Shown piece by piece: positions 11,483 to 22,480 of a DNA stretch of 64,000 bases. Within the stretch, counting starts at the first letter, position 1. Every line of letters begins with the position of its first letter. Both the position numbers and the translations under genes were made by a program. The notes under the pieces were generated by a model, which made no database searches, had not been told where the DNA came from, and worked only from the letters and a program-made list of their open reading frames with translations. Where the stretch lies: assembly GCF_014898055.3 (NCBI RefSeq), contig NW_023601543.1, forward strand, positions 61,641,782 through 61,705,781, in the 5' to 3' direction. This stretch comes from Talpa occidentalis (lineage: Eukaryota > Chordata > Mammalia > Eulipotyphla > Talpidae).

Positions 11483-11777
11483 AAACATCAGTGTCTCATA
11501 AACCCTTAAACAAGAATAGAGATCTTGAGGTCAGAAAATGAAAGATGATTTAAAATATCTTTGTTAGCTTATTCTAATACAGCACAAAATGGAAATTCTA
11601 AGCCATGGAAACTTATCTTGGTTCTTTATTTGAGCACATCGTTTTGTAGTTAGGCTTGTATGTCCATGCAGTTTTACATGTGTGTTTCTTTCTCTTCTAT
11701 CATTGTATCCCAACCTTCCCCCAGGACCCGGTCATCCTTTTTCTTATTCCTGTAATGATGGACAACAGAGAATGAAA

Positions 11778-11826
11778 GTGTGTATATATATATATATATA
11801 TTATATATATATATTATATATATATT
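11778..11826. repeat. (TA)n microsatellite
   Basis: Three runs of alternating TA are separated by a doubled T or A. The tract is self-complementary. Confidence 0.95.
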
Positions 11827-13231
11827 TGTTCTAGTTATTGAATTTCTGTGCTTTCTATTCCTTTTATATAACTCAGAAAAGTCTTATATTTTACATTTCT
11901 CTTTTTTGAAAAAAATAAAAACCCAGCTTAATGAACTTTTTCATATTTATCGTCAATGGTTTCTACTTCCTTTGAGCCACTGATCCTAAAAAAGAAACAA
12001 GCCTCACCTTTATTCTTAACTTGTTTTTATAAGTTAGAGTTTTCTTATTCAGAAAAAAGGGGTGAGGGCTACCAATCCTTTTTGCGGTCAGGATTTTGAT
12101 TACCACTGCTTCTGAACTTCAATTCTTGATTATTCTTTTTTTTTTTTAAAAAAAAGAAACAAAACATAAGGATCAATGCTCCTGTCTTTCTGTAATTTTG
12201 TGTATCCATCTTCATATGCACCTGGCCCAAATTCCATTCTATCCTTGCCACACTTCACCTGACCCTTTTAACTAAAATATTGTGTCTAGGAGAATTATTT
12301 GCTCTCTTTTTACATTCTCATGCAGTTAAACAAATTTCTTCCTTAAGACTTTTATTCACTTCATGTTTTTGGCAGAAAACAGCATGTTCTAAAGTCCCAG
12401 TATCTTGGGGTTATAAAGGATTAGTTAATGTAATTTAACTTAGTTGCCCCGCAGTTGCACTCACTTTGACTTAATGGATGGGGCAAGAAATAAGGCTCAT
12501 TAATAATTCAACTATATAAACATTTATAAAGCCATGCACTGGTAGATGCCAGAGATTCAGAAATGAATAATCCATGGTTCTGGGCTTCAGAAAGCTCATA
12601 ATCTAGTGGGTAGACAGGATAAGAAAACAATTACCAAGTATGGTTATAAAAATCATTTTCATGAAAAAGAGATATTAGGGGAGCATATAATCCAGGTTGG
12701 GGAGACATGACCTGGGTCTTGAAGGACAAAGACTCAGAAATCCTCAAATTCTTGAAAGAATCTCTGTGTGAGAGCATCATGTTCAAAATGCAGTTGCATT
12801 TGGAGAAGTTACTATAGGAATAACTGTAAAAATGTCACCTTTATACTCAAGATAGCACGGCATGGTGTCTGTGTGGTTTATTGGCAATGGCAGGCTTATT
12901 ACTTTTAATGCTGTAATTTTCCCAGGGTCACCGTTGTACTTTCCCTGTTATGTGTGTTACATAAAACTGTACTTCTTCACCTCTATTGGAAAAAGCAAAA
13001 ATGCAGTAGAGGAAGGCGTTTTTTGATAATAGCATATTTTCCATGAAGAAAGTGAACCCTCACATGTTCACGTCCCTGTATTTTGTTCCCTCCTTCCTGG
13101 CTATTGCTCCTATGTCAGCTCCTCTTTCCTTTCCCCTTCTCCCCAGTGGTCGCCTCCTGTTGCCCTGGTGATCCCCACAGGGTTCAGAGGACTCTCCTAG
13201 GCTGTTGTTAAAGCTGTTACAACTCCAAGTA
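11827..13231. other. Unassigned DNA with one possible ancient repeat
   Basis: Around 12520-12740 the text (GCACTGGTAGATGCCAGAGA, then TCTAGTGGGTAGACAGGATA, then GGTCTTGAAGGACAAAG) follows the order of a very old dispersed mammalian repeat (L2- or MIR-age). I cannot name the family securely. No gene is seen elsewhere in the stretch. Confidence 0.45.
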
Positions 13232-13249
13232 TAGATTGATAATTTTTAT

Positions 13250-13503
13250 CTTTTTTTTTTATTTATACAAGCACTGGGTACAGTCAGCAGTGTGGGAGGG
13301 TGAGAGAATTCACCAGAGCCAGATCGGGGAACAGAACAGGCAGACTGATGAAATACACTGCTGAGGGGAGCAGCGGGTGCGGCAGGAGAGGTCTGTATGC
13401 CATGTGGGAGCCTCGCTGGCGGCCGGGGATGGAACCGGCGCTGCAGAGGCTGCAGGCAGCTTCGCAGCCCAGCACTCAACTGCTGCGCCACCAGGGGAGG
13501 CCC
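13250..13503 (-). mobile_element. tRNA-derived SINE (GC-rich subfamily)
   Basis: The TSD tagattgataattttta/t is at 13233-13249 and 13504-13520. The tail is a simple T run followed by ATTTATACAAGCACTGGGTA. The B box reads as GGTTCCATCCCCGG on the SINE strand, one mismatch from the best copies. Confidence 0.95.
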
Positions 13504-13664
13504 TAGATTGATAATTTTTAAATTATCTTTTGCTGTGGATAGTTTAGCCAAAATAAATCTATCCTCATTTAAGGCCATAAGAAGACTGGGAAGTCAGGCT
13601 AGTCTTTGTATCATTGTTGTCACAGAGCTATAGCCAGCTGCCCGACTCTCATCAAACACTTTCT

Positions 13665-13933
13665 TTTTTTTCCCAAAGATTTATTTATTTATGCATACAA
13701 GAACTGGGGTGCAAGCCAGAGGTATGGGGAGTGAGAGGATTCACCAGAGACAGAGAGGGGAGCAGAACAGGCAGATTGACTGAAATACACTGCTGAGGGG
13801 AGCAGCAGGTGAGACAGGAGAGGTCTGTGCCATGTGCGTAGCTCCCTGGCCAGCTGGGGATCGAACTCATGCTGCAGTGGCTGGCGATAGCTTGATAGCG
13901 TGTCTTTAACCCCTGTGACACCAGGGAGGCCCC
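13665..13933 (-). mobile_element. tRNA-derived SINE (GCATAAATAAA-tail subfamily)
   Basis: A perfect 17-bp TSD, ctcatcaaacactttct, lies at 13648-13664 and 13934-13950. The body is near full length, with an intact GAGTTCGATCCCC B box on the minus strand. Confidence 0.96.
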
Positions 13934-13950
13934 CTCATCAAACACTTTCT

Positions 13951-14456
13951 ATACCTGGAATGTTAAGCAACACGAACCCATTCCAGGGGCTGGACAAAAA
14001 GACAGGGGCATGCCACACGGCTGGAAGCTAAGTCACAGGAACAGAAGTTAGTGGAGAAGTGGCAAGAATATTAAGTTCAATTGACAAAGCTGCTGTTTTG
14101 TTGCAGCTAGGAGGTCAGAAGTGGGCACTAGGGGCGCTCGTTCACAGCAAGCAGGAGCAGGAGCTCCCTGGCACACCTCAAATGCCCATGCTGGCTGCAA
14201 AAGCCAACTTGCTCTAAACAGTGCCAGTTTTGCAGCCTCACACCCTCCTTGCTGGCAAGGCCATGCTTTGGCCCCCTTTCAAGCATAATGAGGTTTCTAT
14301 AATTATCACCCCAGCATTGGCATTTGCACACAGCTGTGTTATCACACGTAGATCTGCCCAGTCCCTGTGAATGAGTTCCAAAACATGAGGGCTGCTGTGC
14401 TTAACAATGCCTTAGCCTTTGGAGCCCTCAGACCTTGCCCAGGCCGCGATATGACC
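13951..14456. other. Unassigned DNA upstream of a duplicated block
   Basis: I see nothing identifiable. It is less AT-rich than its surroundings. Confidence 0.45.
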
Positions 14457-14750
14457 AAAGTGTGAGGCTGACCAAGGGCCTGAGATATTTGCTTTCTTGC
14501 TTTTTGCAGGGTTTAATTTTTTTCTTAATAGTCAACTTGTCTAATAATCTAGACTACAGAGCCAACACTCAGCAGGCCTGAAGGTCATGTGCTGGCACAG
14601 TCACTTTCTGGAATTTGCTGTGGCCAGTGCCCTTCTCCTGTCCGCTGGGATGAGAAAACAACAATATTAGTGCCTTCTGGATTCCCAGAGGCTCCAGACT
14701 GGATGTGTATTCTGTCTTCTAGGCCCAAAGGGAGGGACCAAGAAAGGAGA
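14457..14750. repeat. Duplicated ~290-bp block, copy 1
   Basis: The block is clearly homologous, in the same orientation, to 17530-17815. The best stretch is TCCCAGAGGCTCCAGACTGG followed by ATGTGTATTCTGTCTT. In both copies an open frame of 120 codons starts inside it. Over about 45 aligned codons I count 3 silent and at least 11 replacement differences, which is what neutral drift would give, so the frame is not evidence of a gene. It could be an unrecognised LTR or an old local duplication. Confidence 0.85.
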
Positions 14751-15531
14751 GGACATTTCATTTGGTTTAGGATGGCACTGAGTGGATTCTCAAACCTCTC
14801 TGTCTTTTATCCCACTTTTATGGGGACCATGCTAGAGGTGTCTCAAAACTTCCAGAAGTTTCAGCTGTCCACTAACCCAACTTCTCATTCAGTGCAGTTG
14901 CCCCTTGAAAATTTCCTGCTTCTAGGAACTAACTGGCTGCTAATTCCTTGACAAGATAGTGTGATTTGTATCTGAATAATTCTGATTCTTGGACATTCTT
15001 GCTACCTTCACTCTGCAATGGAAAGAGAAAATCATACTGGGTTAACTCCCTTGCTTTAAAATTTTCAAGGGACCCTATGGCCCTTGGTATCAAGTCCATG
15101 TTCACACGAGCTTTGCATGTTTGATCTTCTCTACATCGTATCTCTTGATACTTTCCTCCCATCAACTGGGAGAGGGAAACTCCAGATACAGGAACCTCCC
15201 TTAATTCTTAGAATAAGCTTTATTCTCATCCTTGCCTTCTCACCTTTAAATTTCTCTTCCTGGAATCTTCCTGCCCAGGTTCTTCTTTCTCCTGCATTCC
15301 CTGCTCATCTTTCAGATGTTTTTTATTTCCCCCCCCCCGGGAGGCCTTCCATCTTCTAGATTAAACCCCTTTGCTGTGAGCTTTCAGAATATTCACTGTG
15401 TCCCCCATAGTGCTTGGCACATAATAGAGGCTTATTAAGATTTGTTGAATGAATGACTGAGTATGTGAATCCAATCTTCCCATACCTTCCACTCTTTTCT
15501 CACTTCCAACCCTTCTTATATGACAGCCCTT
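14751..15531. other. Unassigned DNA
   Basis: There is no gene. A short GAATGAATGACTGA-type block near 15448 resembles the 3' end of an old L2/MIR-age repeat. There is a C run at 15331-15338. Confidence 0.4.
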
Positions 15532-15545
15532 GAAATATCCGGACA

Positions 15546-15898
15546 GGGGGCCTCCCCGGTGGCGCAGCGGTTGAGCGCTGGGTTGCGAAGCTGCCCGCAG
15601 CCTCTGCAGCGCCGGTTCGTTTCCCGGCTGCTCCCCGGCCACCAGAGGAGGGTCCCACATGGTGCGCAGACCTCTCCTGCCGCCCGCTGCTCCCTCAGCA
15701 GTGTACTTCTGTCCTTCTGCCTGCTCTGCTCCCTGCTCTGGCTCTGGTGAATTCTCTCACCCTCCCGCGCTTCTGACTGTACCCAGTGCATGTATAAACG
15801 AAACAAACGAACAAATAAATAAAAAAAAAAAAAAAAAAAACATGCCTCTATAAAAAAAAAAAAAAAAAAAGTTTAAAAAAAAAAAAAAAAAAAAAAAA
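15546..15898 (+). mobile_element. tRNA-derived SINE (GC-rich subfamily), long triple A-tail
   Basis: A perfect 14-bp TSD, gaaatatccggaca, lies at 15532-15545 and 15899-15912. The body has an intact A box (TGGCGCAGCGGTTGAGCGC) and a near-intact B box (GGTTCGTTTCCCGG). The tail has three A runs separated by catgcctctat and gttt, so non-A source DNA is again captured. The long uninterrupted A runs suggest a recent insertion. Confidence 0.97.
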
Positions 15899-15912
15899 GA
15901 AATATCCGGACA

Positions 15913-16619
15913 ATCATCCTAATCATTTCAGCATCAGTATGAATCTGGTCCCAACAGATCACACATTTAGGCAGGATAACTGATAACAGTGTGATAAAAG
16001 GGAATTTATAAAGATGTGAAAAGATTTAAGTGACTCTTAGGAGCACCCCAGATCTAGCAAGTGCAAGATCTTAAGCCTGAAAGGTCAAGGGGAGTGAAAA
16101 TTTACCTGAGACCAGATTGGGTAGCTCAAGCTAAGGGGTAGGGTCTCTCTGCAAGCCATCAGAGAAGCAGGAAGGAAATAACGCACCTTACTCTCTTCTT
16201 ACCTGCCAATCTTCCCCTGGTTCCTCCCACTGACAGAGGGCAGGGAGTCTCCGACCATACATAAAGCATAATGGAGAAGGATGGAAAAATGAATGAACAA
16301 GGAGAGATAAACAAAAATTATCCACTATAATCATCCACTCCCAACAGCCACCCAGAATCTACTTCTTGCCAGACTAAACAGCTTGAGTTGTTTTTACTAT
16401 TTCTCAAAAGGTGGTGGCTGCTGGACTCCTTTTTATCTAAGTCATTGCCATCTGGATAGGCTCTGGATTACTGTTCATTGCCTGTCCTGAAGCACATTGC
16501 CAGGAGTAGCACAATCTCCAGGCATCCTCTCACTAGTGCAGTGGCCAGGAGAATGGATACCAATCTCCCCTCTCTGAGTCCTACCTTTGTATTAATGCAA
16601 GTTTAAAATTGTAGTTCAT
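15913..16619. other. Unassigned DNA
   Basis: I see no gene or repeat with confidence. Confidence 0.45.
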
Positions 16620-16890
16620 GGGCCTCTCTGGTGGACTAGGAGTTAAGTCTCAGTGCTAACACCACCACAGGCTGAGTTCGATCCCTGGCCAGGGAGCTAA
16701 CACACATAGGGCACAGCAGCAGACCTCTCCTGTCTTGTCCGCTGCTTCCCTGAGCAGTGTATCTCAGCTGATCTGCCTGTTCTGCTCCCCACTCTGTCTC
16801 TAATGAAGCCTCTCATGCCCCCTGCCCTGGTACCTCTGGCCTACACTCCAGTTCTTTGATGCAAAAATAAATAAATAAATCATTTAATTT
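16620..16890 (+). mobile_element. tRNA-derived SINE, diverged copy
   Basis: It starts GGGCCTCTCTGGTGGACTAG, with B box GAGTTCGATCCCTGGCC, body block GAGCAGTGTATCTCAG and tail AAATAAATAAATAAATC. I did not find a TSD. Confidence 0.92.
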
Positions 16891-17490
16891 TTTCACTTAT
16901 TGAATACAATTTAATTGTTTTTTATTGGATTTATGATCAATTAACCCCCCCTGGCTTCCTCAGACAAACTACTGTGAAATCAAGCTTTTTCCTAAATTGT
17001 ACTCATGTCATTGATTTTTGTTTGAACTTAACAGCAAGATTTTGCATTTATCCCTGTCAGATTTTATCTTACTTACTTCTGTCCATTGTTCCAGATTATT
17101 AAATCCTTATTTTGTTATCTAGCATAGCACATTTTCTTCCCCACTCTGAATCACTGGTTAATTTGATTAGGTCGCTCTGTTTTTCCTCGGTATTGGGATA
17201 AGTGAAAAGAATCCTAGGCAGCTAGGCACTGAAGACCTCCTTTGGCTGAAAGACTAAATGGTATAGTGAAGCACTTTACCAAGAGTGTAAAATAAAATAC
17301 TATTTCTGAAGCTGGTTAGTGATATAATGAGACATAGAGAATCCAAGATGAAACAATTTGGGGAAAATCCTGGTTTATACAAGTTAAACAAGTTTCTCTC
17401 CTAAAGTATCACTTAGAGCTTTTAATACACTAATATCTATGAACTGTTTCTGGAACCAGATATTCAAAACTCTACCAGATTGCTTTGTTT
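16891..17490. other. Unassigned AT-rich DNA
   Basis: There is no gene. It ends in the CA microsatellite that abuts the second copy of the duplicated block. Confidence 0.45.
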
Positions 17491-17493
17491 ATG

Positions 17494-17531
<38 letters not shown>
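17491..17531. repeat. (CA)n microsatellite
   Basis: An uninterrupted CA tract directly precedes the duplicated block copy 2. Copy 1 has no such tract. Confidence 0.97.
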
Positions 17532-17532
<1 letters not shown>

Positions 17533-17815
17533 GTGTGATGCTAATTCAGGGCCTGAGATGCTGGCTTTCTTATTTTCTGTAGGGTTTAATTTAAAAAGAT
17601 TATGAGATTGTTTAATATTCTAGACTATAGAGCCAGCTGTTAACAGGCCTGAAGGTTGTGTGCTGGCAGTTATTTTCTGGAACTTGCTGTGGCCAGTGCC
17701 CTTCCCCTGTCCTCGGGGATGAGAGAACACCAATACTAGAGCCGTGTGGATTCCCAGAGGCTCCAGACTGGATGTGTATTCTGTCTTTTAGGCCCAAAGG
17801 GAGGAACTGGAAAAG
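17530..17815. repeat. Duplicated ~290-bp block, copy 2
   Basis: Homologue of 14457-14750, with single-base differences and a few short indels. Homology ends near the GGCCCAAAGGGAGG motif in both copies. Confidence 0.85.
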
Positions 17816-17934
17816 CATGCTTGTGAGTGTGTGTGCGTGTTTGTACACATGTGTGTCTGCAGTATGTCATGGGATAGGGATTCACAGAGTGTACTTTGGG
17901 AAATGCTGGTTATATAATCTAACAGTACTCATTT

Positions 17935-18115
17935 TTAGTCCCAGCTTTTCCACCAGTCTGGGGGCAAGTGATTTAATCTCTCCAGTCCTGTTTTCTTACC
18001 TATTAAATGAATATAAATAAAGATCCTTTTTCATAGATTAGTGGTGAAAATTAAATAAGATAATCCATGAATGACTGAGTGCCTCTTACCATGCTGAGAT
18101 AGCAAATATTCAAAA
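17935..18115 (+). repeat. MIR-like relic
   Basis: The order is CAAGTGATTTAATCTCTCCA, then TCCTGTTTTCTTACCTATTA, then GTGGTGAAAATTAAATAAGA. This follows the middle-to-3' part of MIR (the 'gggcaagt..acttaacct..tcagtttcct..gtgaggattaaatgag' order). Confidence 0.7.
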
Positions 18116-18684
18116 ATATTTGCCACCATTATCTTTATCTTTATCATCATAATCATCATCAATAATATTTTTACATTGATTCACTAATTAGGCTTCCTAT
18201 AGCAAGGATGTAAAAACATAATAATCTACTCTAAACAAAACAAGCCAAAAGATATACATGGAACTAGAAATTTTTCTAATTTATATGATTTATATGACTG
18301 ATAAATGACTATCCTAAATATATGGAAAAAAATCTTACAAATCAATAGGAAAAAAAAAAATCCTCATGGAAAGTAGGTGAAGGACATGAGCAGCTAACCC
18401 ACAAAAGAAGTAATATGAGTGGTTTTAAGCTGGAAAAAAATGTATATTTTTGTGAAAATCTCCACAGGCGGCCACTGTGCTGGGAAATAGACACTTTTAT
18501 GTATCCTCGTGTATTTACAAAATGACATAACAATGACAATAGATATGACAATAAGATAGCAAAATGACAAAAACAAAAATAACAATAGATGCCAGAAATA
18601 GGCACAAAGATCAGCAGCAGAAAGGATCCAGAAATAGCCCACACAATTGATTTTTTTAAATAAAATTTTGTTTAAAAAAGAATT

Positions 18685-18815
18685 TAGTGTTTAGTTTATA
18701 TACCAGGCACTGTTCTAAGCATGTTATAAACATTTACCTCATTTAATTGTCACAATAAACTCTGAGTTTATTTTTATAATTTCTACTTTACAGATGAAAA
18801 AAACTGAGGACAAAA
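18685..18815 (-). repeat. MIR-like relic
   Basis: The plus strand reads CCAGGCACTGTTCTAAGCAT, then CTCATTTAATTGTCACAATA, then TTTACAGATGAAAAAAACTG. This is the reverse complement of the MIR 3' half, in order. Confidence 0.85.
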
Positions 18816-18819
18816 TATT

Positions 18820-19649
18820 AAATCTATCTTTGGTGGAGTAATGTTTGTAAAATTGTGAAATTTTTGACAGTATCAATCAAGAGACATAAAATATGTATAT
18901 GCTTTGACTTGTAGTGGAAGCTGTGATATATTACCCAAATCTCCTCGGGAATTATTCCTCTCTCTAGCTGCTACCAGCTAATCGTCCTCAACCGTCAACC
19001 CTCTCTAGACATTGCTCTCAGCATCAGACATCTGCCTTGCCAATGTATGACGTTGGACCAGCCCACATGCAATGATTGGGTGATACAGAACTATAAGGTC
19101 TAGGCCCCTCACTGGCTATAGGACAGCTCTCTAGGTCCATCTATTGGAGCCCCACAGGGGCTCACAGTGGAGTTAGGGAGAATCCTGAGAAAGCCCCAGG
19201 CCCTGTGGTGCTGCCTGAAAGAGGGGAACAGCAGCTGCTGCTGCGGCTTCACCCATACTCCACCCCCATTTCTCATGAGAAACAGAAGCAATCTGCAAGG
19301 ACAAAGACAATAAGATCTGTAGCCTAATGGCAGAAGCCAGAGTTTCACTGGGAGGAGAGAACCAGAAAATGGAACAATGACAAAAACTTCCGCTCCAGGA
19401 ATGAGAGAATGAGAGAATGGCTGCTGGGTTCAGCAGTATGTCTGCAGGAGGACAGAAGTACTCACGAACACCATCACCCTCAGGTTCATCGTCATCGCCT
19501 ATGACCAAGGCTCCATCAGGACATCAGATGCTGCTGCAACCCCTTAACAAGACTTCCACCATCGCACCAAGGAGCAAGTGGGAAATAACAGTGGGATAGA
19601 GCAGGGAAAGCTGCAGAAGATTCTTTTAGGAGAACATGAAAAAGAAAAG
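18820..19649. other. Unassigned DNA, possibly 5' part of the following old L1
   Basis: A 60-codon frame at 19417-19599 is rich in Ser, Pro and Thr. It lies upstream of recognisable L1 ORF1-like DNA in the same direction, so it may belong to the 5' region of that element. No known domain is seen. Confidence 0.4.
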
Positions 19650-19910
19650 ACCCAAAGTCTTGGAATGCAAATTTCAAACTTAGCCCATCTCCTGATTATA
19701 CTATAAACTTTCATACTAAAGGTGTAACCGAAGGAATGGCATGTATAGGCAAATGCATATTTTAGTATTCACTATTCTATTTACATGTCCAGCTTTCAAC
19801 AAAAAATTCAGAGGCATACAGATAATCAAGGAAAATGTAGTCTGAAGAGACAAAGCATCATCAGTTATGATGCAGGTACTGGAACGACTAGGGAATTAAA
19901 AGTGGATACT

Positions 19911-20210
19911 GGGCCTCCCCGGTGGCACAGCGGTTGAGCGCTGGGTTGCGAAGCTGCCTGCAGCCTCGGCTGCGCCGGTTCAATCCCCAGATGCTCCCCG
20001 GCCACCGGAGAAGGGTCCCGCATGGCGCGCAGACCTCTCCTGCCGCCCGCTGCTCCCCTCAGCATTGTGCTTCTGTCCTTCTGCCTGCTCTGCTCCCCGC
20101 TCTGGCTCTGGTGAATTCTCTCACCATCCCGTGCTTCTGACTGTGCCCAATGCTTGTATAAATAAATAAACAAATAAATCTTTAAAAAAAAAAGAAAAAA
20201 AATATTAAAA
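19911..20210 (+). mobile_element. tRNA-derived SINE (GC-rich subfamily)
   Basis: A perfect 13-bp TSD, aaaagtggatact, lies at 19898-19910 and 20211-20223, inside L1. The A box is TGGCACAGCGGTTGAGCGC. The tail contains several A runs broken by G and by ATATT. Confidence 0.97.
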
Positions 20211-20473
20211 AAAAGTGGATACTATGCAAGAATAGTTGATTTCAGAAGAAAGATGGAGATGATAAGAAAAATCAAAATGGAACTGTTGGAAATGAAAACA
20301 CTGTAACAGAGATTAAGAATGTCTTTAAAGGACTCATCAGTAAACTCAACACAGCCGCGGGTATAATCAGTGATCTTGACAGTAGATCAATAGAACTTTC
20401 CCCAACTGAAACACAAAGCGAAAAAGAAGTGAAGAAAAACAGAAGATCTAAGAACAATGGGGCAATGTCAAAT

Positions 20474-20654
20474 GGTGGGCAGCTCTCCTGTTCGCCCGTA
20501 ACTGCTGCTGCTTCTCTTCACCAACCTCCGCTTGGTATAGCAGCAGCGGCGACTCCTCCCAAGCCTGCCCGCCTGTGAGCATGCAGGCGCCTCTCTTGTC
20601 CTCCTATTCCTAATAAACCTGCCCTTTTAAAATGTAAAAAAAAAAAAAAAGCAA
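20474..20654 (+). mobile_element. Retroposed fragment with AATAAA and poly(A) tail
   Basis: A GC-rich block of about 165 bp interrupts old L1 ORF1. It contains an AATAAA signal (20610-20615) about 20 bases upstream of a 14-base A run. The L1 reads straight through on either side if the block is removed (CAATGTCAAATG ... GATGTAGCAC), with caaatg repeated at both edges. It looks like the 3' end of a polyadenylated RNA inserted by L1 machinery, perhaps an LTR or a processed transcript. I do not recognise the source. Confidence 0.6.
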
Positions 20655-20825
20655 ATGATGTAGCACACTCGTAATGAAATTCCAGAAGGTAAGGAATGAC
20701 AGAACAGAGCAGAAGAAATATTTGAAGAGATAATAATGACTGAGAATTTTCCAAAATTGATGACAGATACCAGAACACAGATCAAAGTGCCTCAGAGAAC
20801 ACCAGTCAAGATGAAAAATAATACC

Positions 20826-21062
20826 TTAGGTGTATCAGTTCCCTACGGCTCCTGTAAGAAATCACCACAAACCTGATGGCTTAAAACAAAGGAAATTTAG
20901 TTTTCCACAGTTCTGGAAGCCAGGAGTTTGAAATAAGTCTCATGGGCCCAACCAATGCAGGGCCATACTCCCTCCTGAGGATCTAGGGAAAAATCCATTT
21001 CTTGCCTCTTTCAGCTTCTGGTGTCTTCGGACATTCCTAGGCTTGGGAAATCTTTAAGACCA
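20826..21062 (-). mobile_element. MaLR-type (MLT-like) LTR fragment
   Basis: The plus strand reads CACCACAAACCTGATGGCTT AAAACA, then CCACAGTTCTGGAAGCCAGG, then CTTTCAGCTTCTGG. This is the reverse complement of the conserved end of a common MaLR-like LTR. It lies between the ORF1 and ORF2 portions of the old L1. Confidence 0.75.
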
Positions 21063-21095
21063 GGATCTTCAGTCTTACATAACCTTCTTTACATA

Positions 21096-21098
<3 letters not shown>

Positions 21099-21165
<67 letters not shown>

Positions 21166-21169
21166 TGTG
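21099..21169. repeat. (CT)n-(GT)n microsatellite
   Basis: A CT tract up to about 21147 is followed by a GT tract to 21169. Confidence 0.97.
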
Positions 21170-21179
21170 AAAAGCATAG

Positions 21180-22480
21180 GCAATCAAAAATACATTAGAA
21201 ATATACTGTATACGACTCTTAAATGATACGTAAAACAGCGTGACAATTTTGAAGGCATGCTCAGATTGTAAACCAATAAACATGTTTTTTAAAGAGGTAT
21301 AAATAAGAATTCAATAGAAGAAATAAAAAGTATAAAAATGTTCCATTATAATCAGAGAAGACAAAAATGAGACAATAAAAAATAAAGCAAAGAGAAAAAT
21401 AGCAAAATAGATGTTTATCTACCCATTTATAATCCCATTCAATGTCAGTAGTGTAAGCATACCAACCAAATGACAGATTTTTCACGCTGGAATAAAAAAA
21501 CAACCTAGGGCCTCCCTGGTGGTGCAAGGGCTTAAGATGCAACCTATGAAGCCAGCCGCAGCCACTGCAGCACGAGTTTGATCCCCGGCCAAGGAACTAC
21601 CCACATGGCGCAGCAGACCTCTTCTGACTCGCACGCTGCTTTCCTCAGCAGTGTATTTCAGTCAATCCGCCAGGTTCTGTTTCCCACTCTGTCTCTGGTG
21701 AATCCTCTTACCGCCCCCCCAACTCTGGCCTGTACCCCAGTTCCTGTATGCATAAATAAATCTTTAAAAAAAAAACAGTACTCAACTATGTACTGCCTAC
21801 AACAAACCCAGCTTAAATATAAAGATATAGGGAGGTTAAAAACAAAAAGATGCAGAAATATGTACTATGCAAACATTATACAAAAGAGAGCTGAAGTAGT
21901 TATATTAAGTACAGTAAAAGTAAGCTTAAGACCGAAATTATCAGGGACAATACATAATCATAGAGGTCAATTCCCCAAATCATCCTAAATGTGAATGCAC
22001 CTACCTGTATATCTTCAAAATGCAGAAGCAGAGGGAAAGATAGCTTTGAAGGAACAAATAGACAAATCCACAATTCTGGCTAGAATATATTGTTTGAAAC
22101 AGTAAGCAAAACGGCAGCAAAATATATAGATGATTTGAACACTATCAACCAACTTGATCTAGTTGAAATTTACAGATGCCTCCAAACAATAGTGGAATAT
22201 ATATTCCTTCCTAAATGCACTTGGAATGTTTACCAAGCTAGATAACATTCTGTGCCATAAAACAAAACTTATGAAATTTGAAAGAATAGATGCCATGCAA
22301 AATATGTTATTGAACCATACCATAATTAAACTAGAAATTGATAATGGAAAGCTATTTGTAAAATCCTCAAATATCCAGAAATTGAACAACTCACTTTTAA
22401 ATAAGTTATGTCAATAGGAAGTCTCTATGGATGTTAAAAATATTTTGATCTAAATGAAATTGGAAATACAATATATCAAA
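21180..22480 (+). mobile_element. Old L1 (L1M-like), ORF2 5' part
   Basis: After the SINE the plus strand follows L1 order: a TGCCTACAACAAACCC block at 21793, AAACATTATACAAAAGAGAG at 21870, a TTATCAGGGACAATACATAA block at 21938, the CTGTGCCATAAAACAAAACT block at 22250 and a GAAATTGATAATGGAAAGCT block at 22333. There are many stops and no long frame. Probably the same insertion as 19650-20825. Confidence 0.75.
21508..21775 (+). mobile_element. tRNA-derived SINE (GCATAAATAAA-tail subfamily)
   Basis: The head is GGGCCTCCCTGGTGGTGCAA, the B box GAGTTTGATCCCCGGCC and the tail GCATAAATAAATC plus A run. It is nested in L1 ORF2. No convincing TSD beyond the A-rich flanks. Confidence 0.94.

Larger units (their letters stand above)
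19650..20825 (+). mobile_element. Old L1 (L1M-like), 5' region and ORF1
   Basis: The plus strand carries TGTCCAGCTTTCAACAAAAA and then, after the SINE, blocks with the spacing of old L1 ORF1: an ACAGAGATTAAGAATG block at 20305 and a GAAGAAATATTTGAAGAGAT block at 20712 followed by TGAGAATTTTCCAAAATTGA. The frame is broken. The element is split by the SINE at 19911-20210 and the polyadenylated insert at 20474-20654, and continues as ORF2 from about 21180. Confidence 0.75.

Noticed and set aside
11057..11488. 143-codon minus-strand frame
   Set aside because: A large part is translated microsatellite (alternating Arg-Glu and Cys-Val), and the rest is reversed L1 3'UTR.
14589..14951. 120-codon frame that also exists in the second duplicated block (17658-18020) as a possible gene pair
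   Set aside because: Silent to replacement changes (about 3 to at least 11 over roughly 45 codons) look neutral. The frames diverge completely past the duplicated block, and the equal length is a coincidence.
19417..19599. Ser/Pro-rich 60-codon frame as an exon
   Set aside because: It lies just upstream of old L1 ORF1 in the same direction and has no splice sites I trust. Kept only as a possible L1 5' region.
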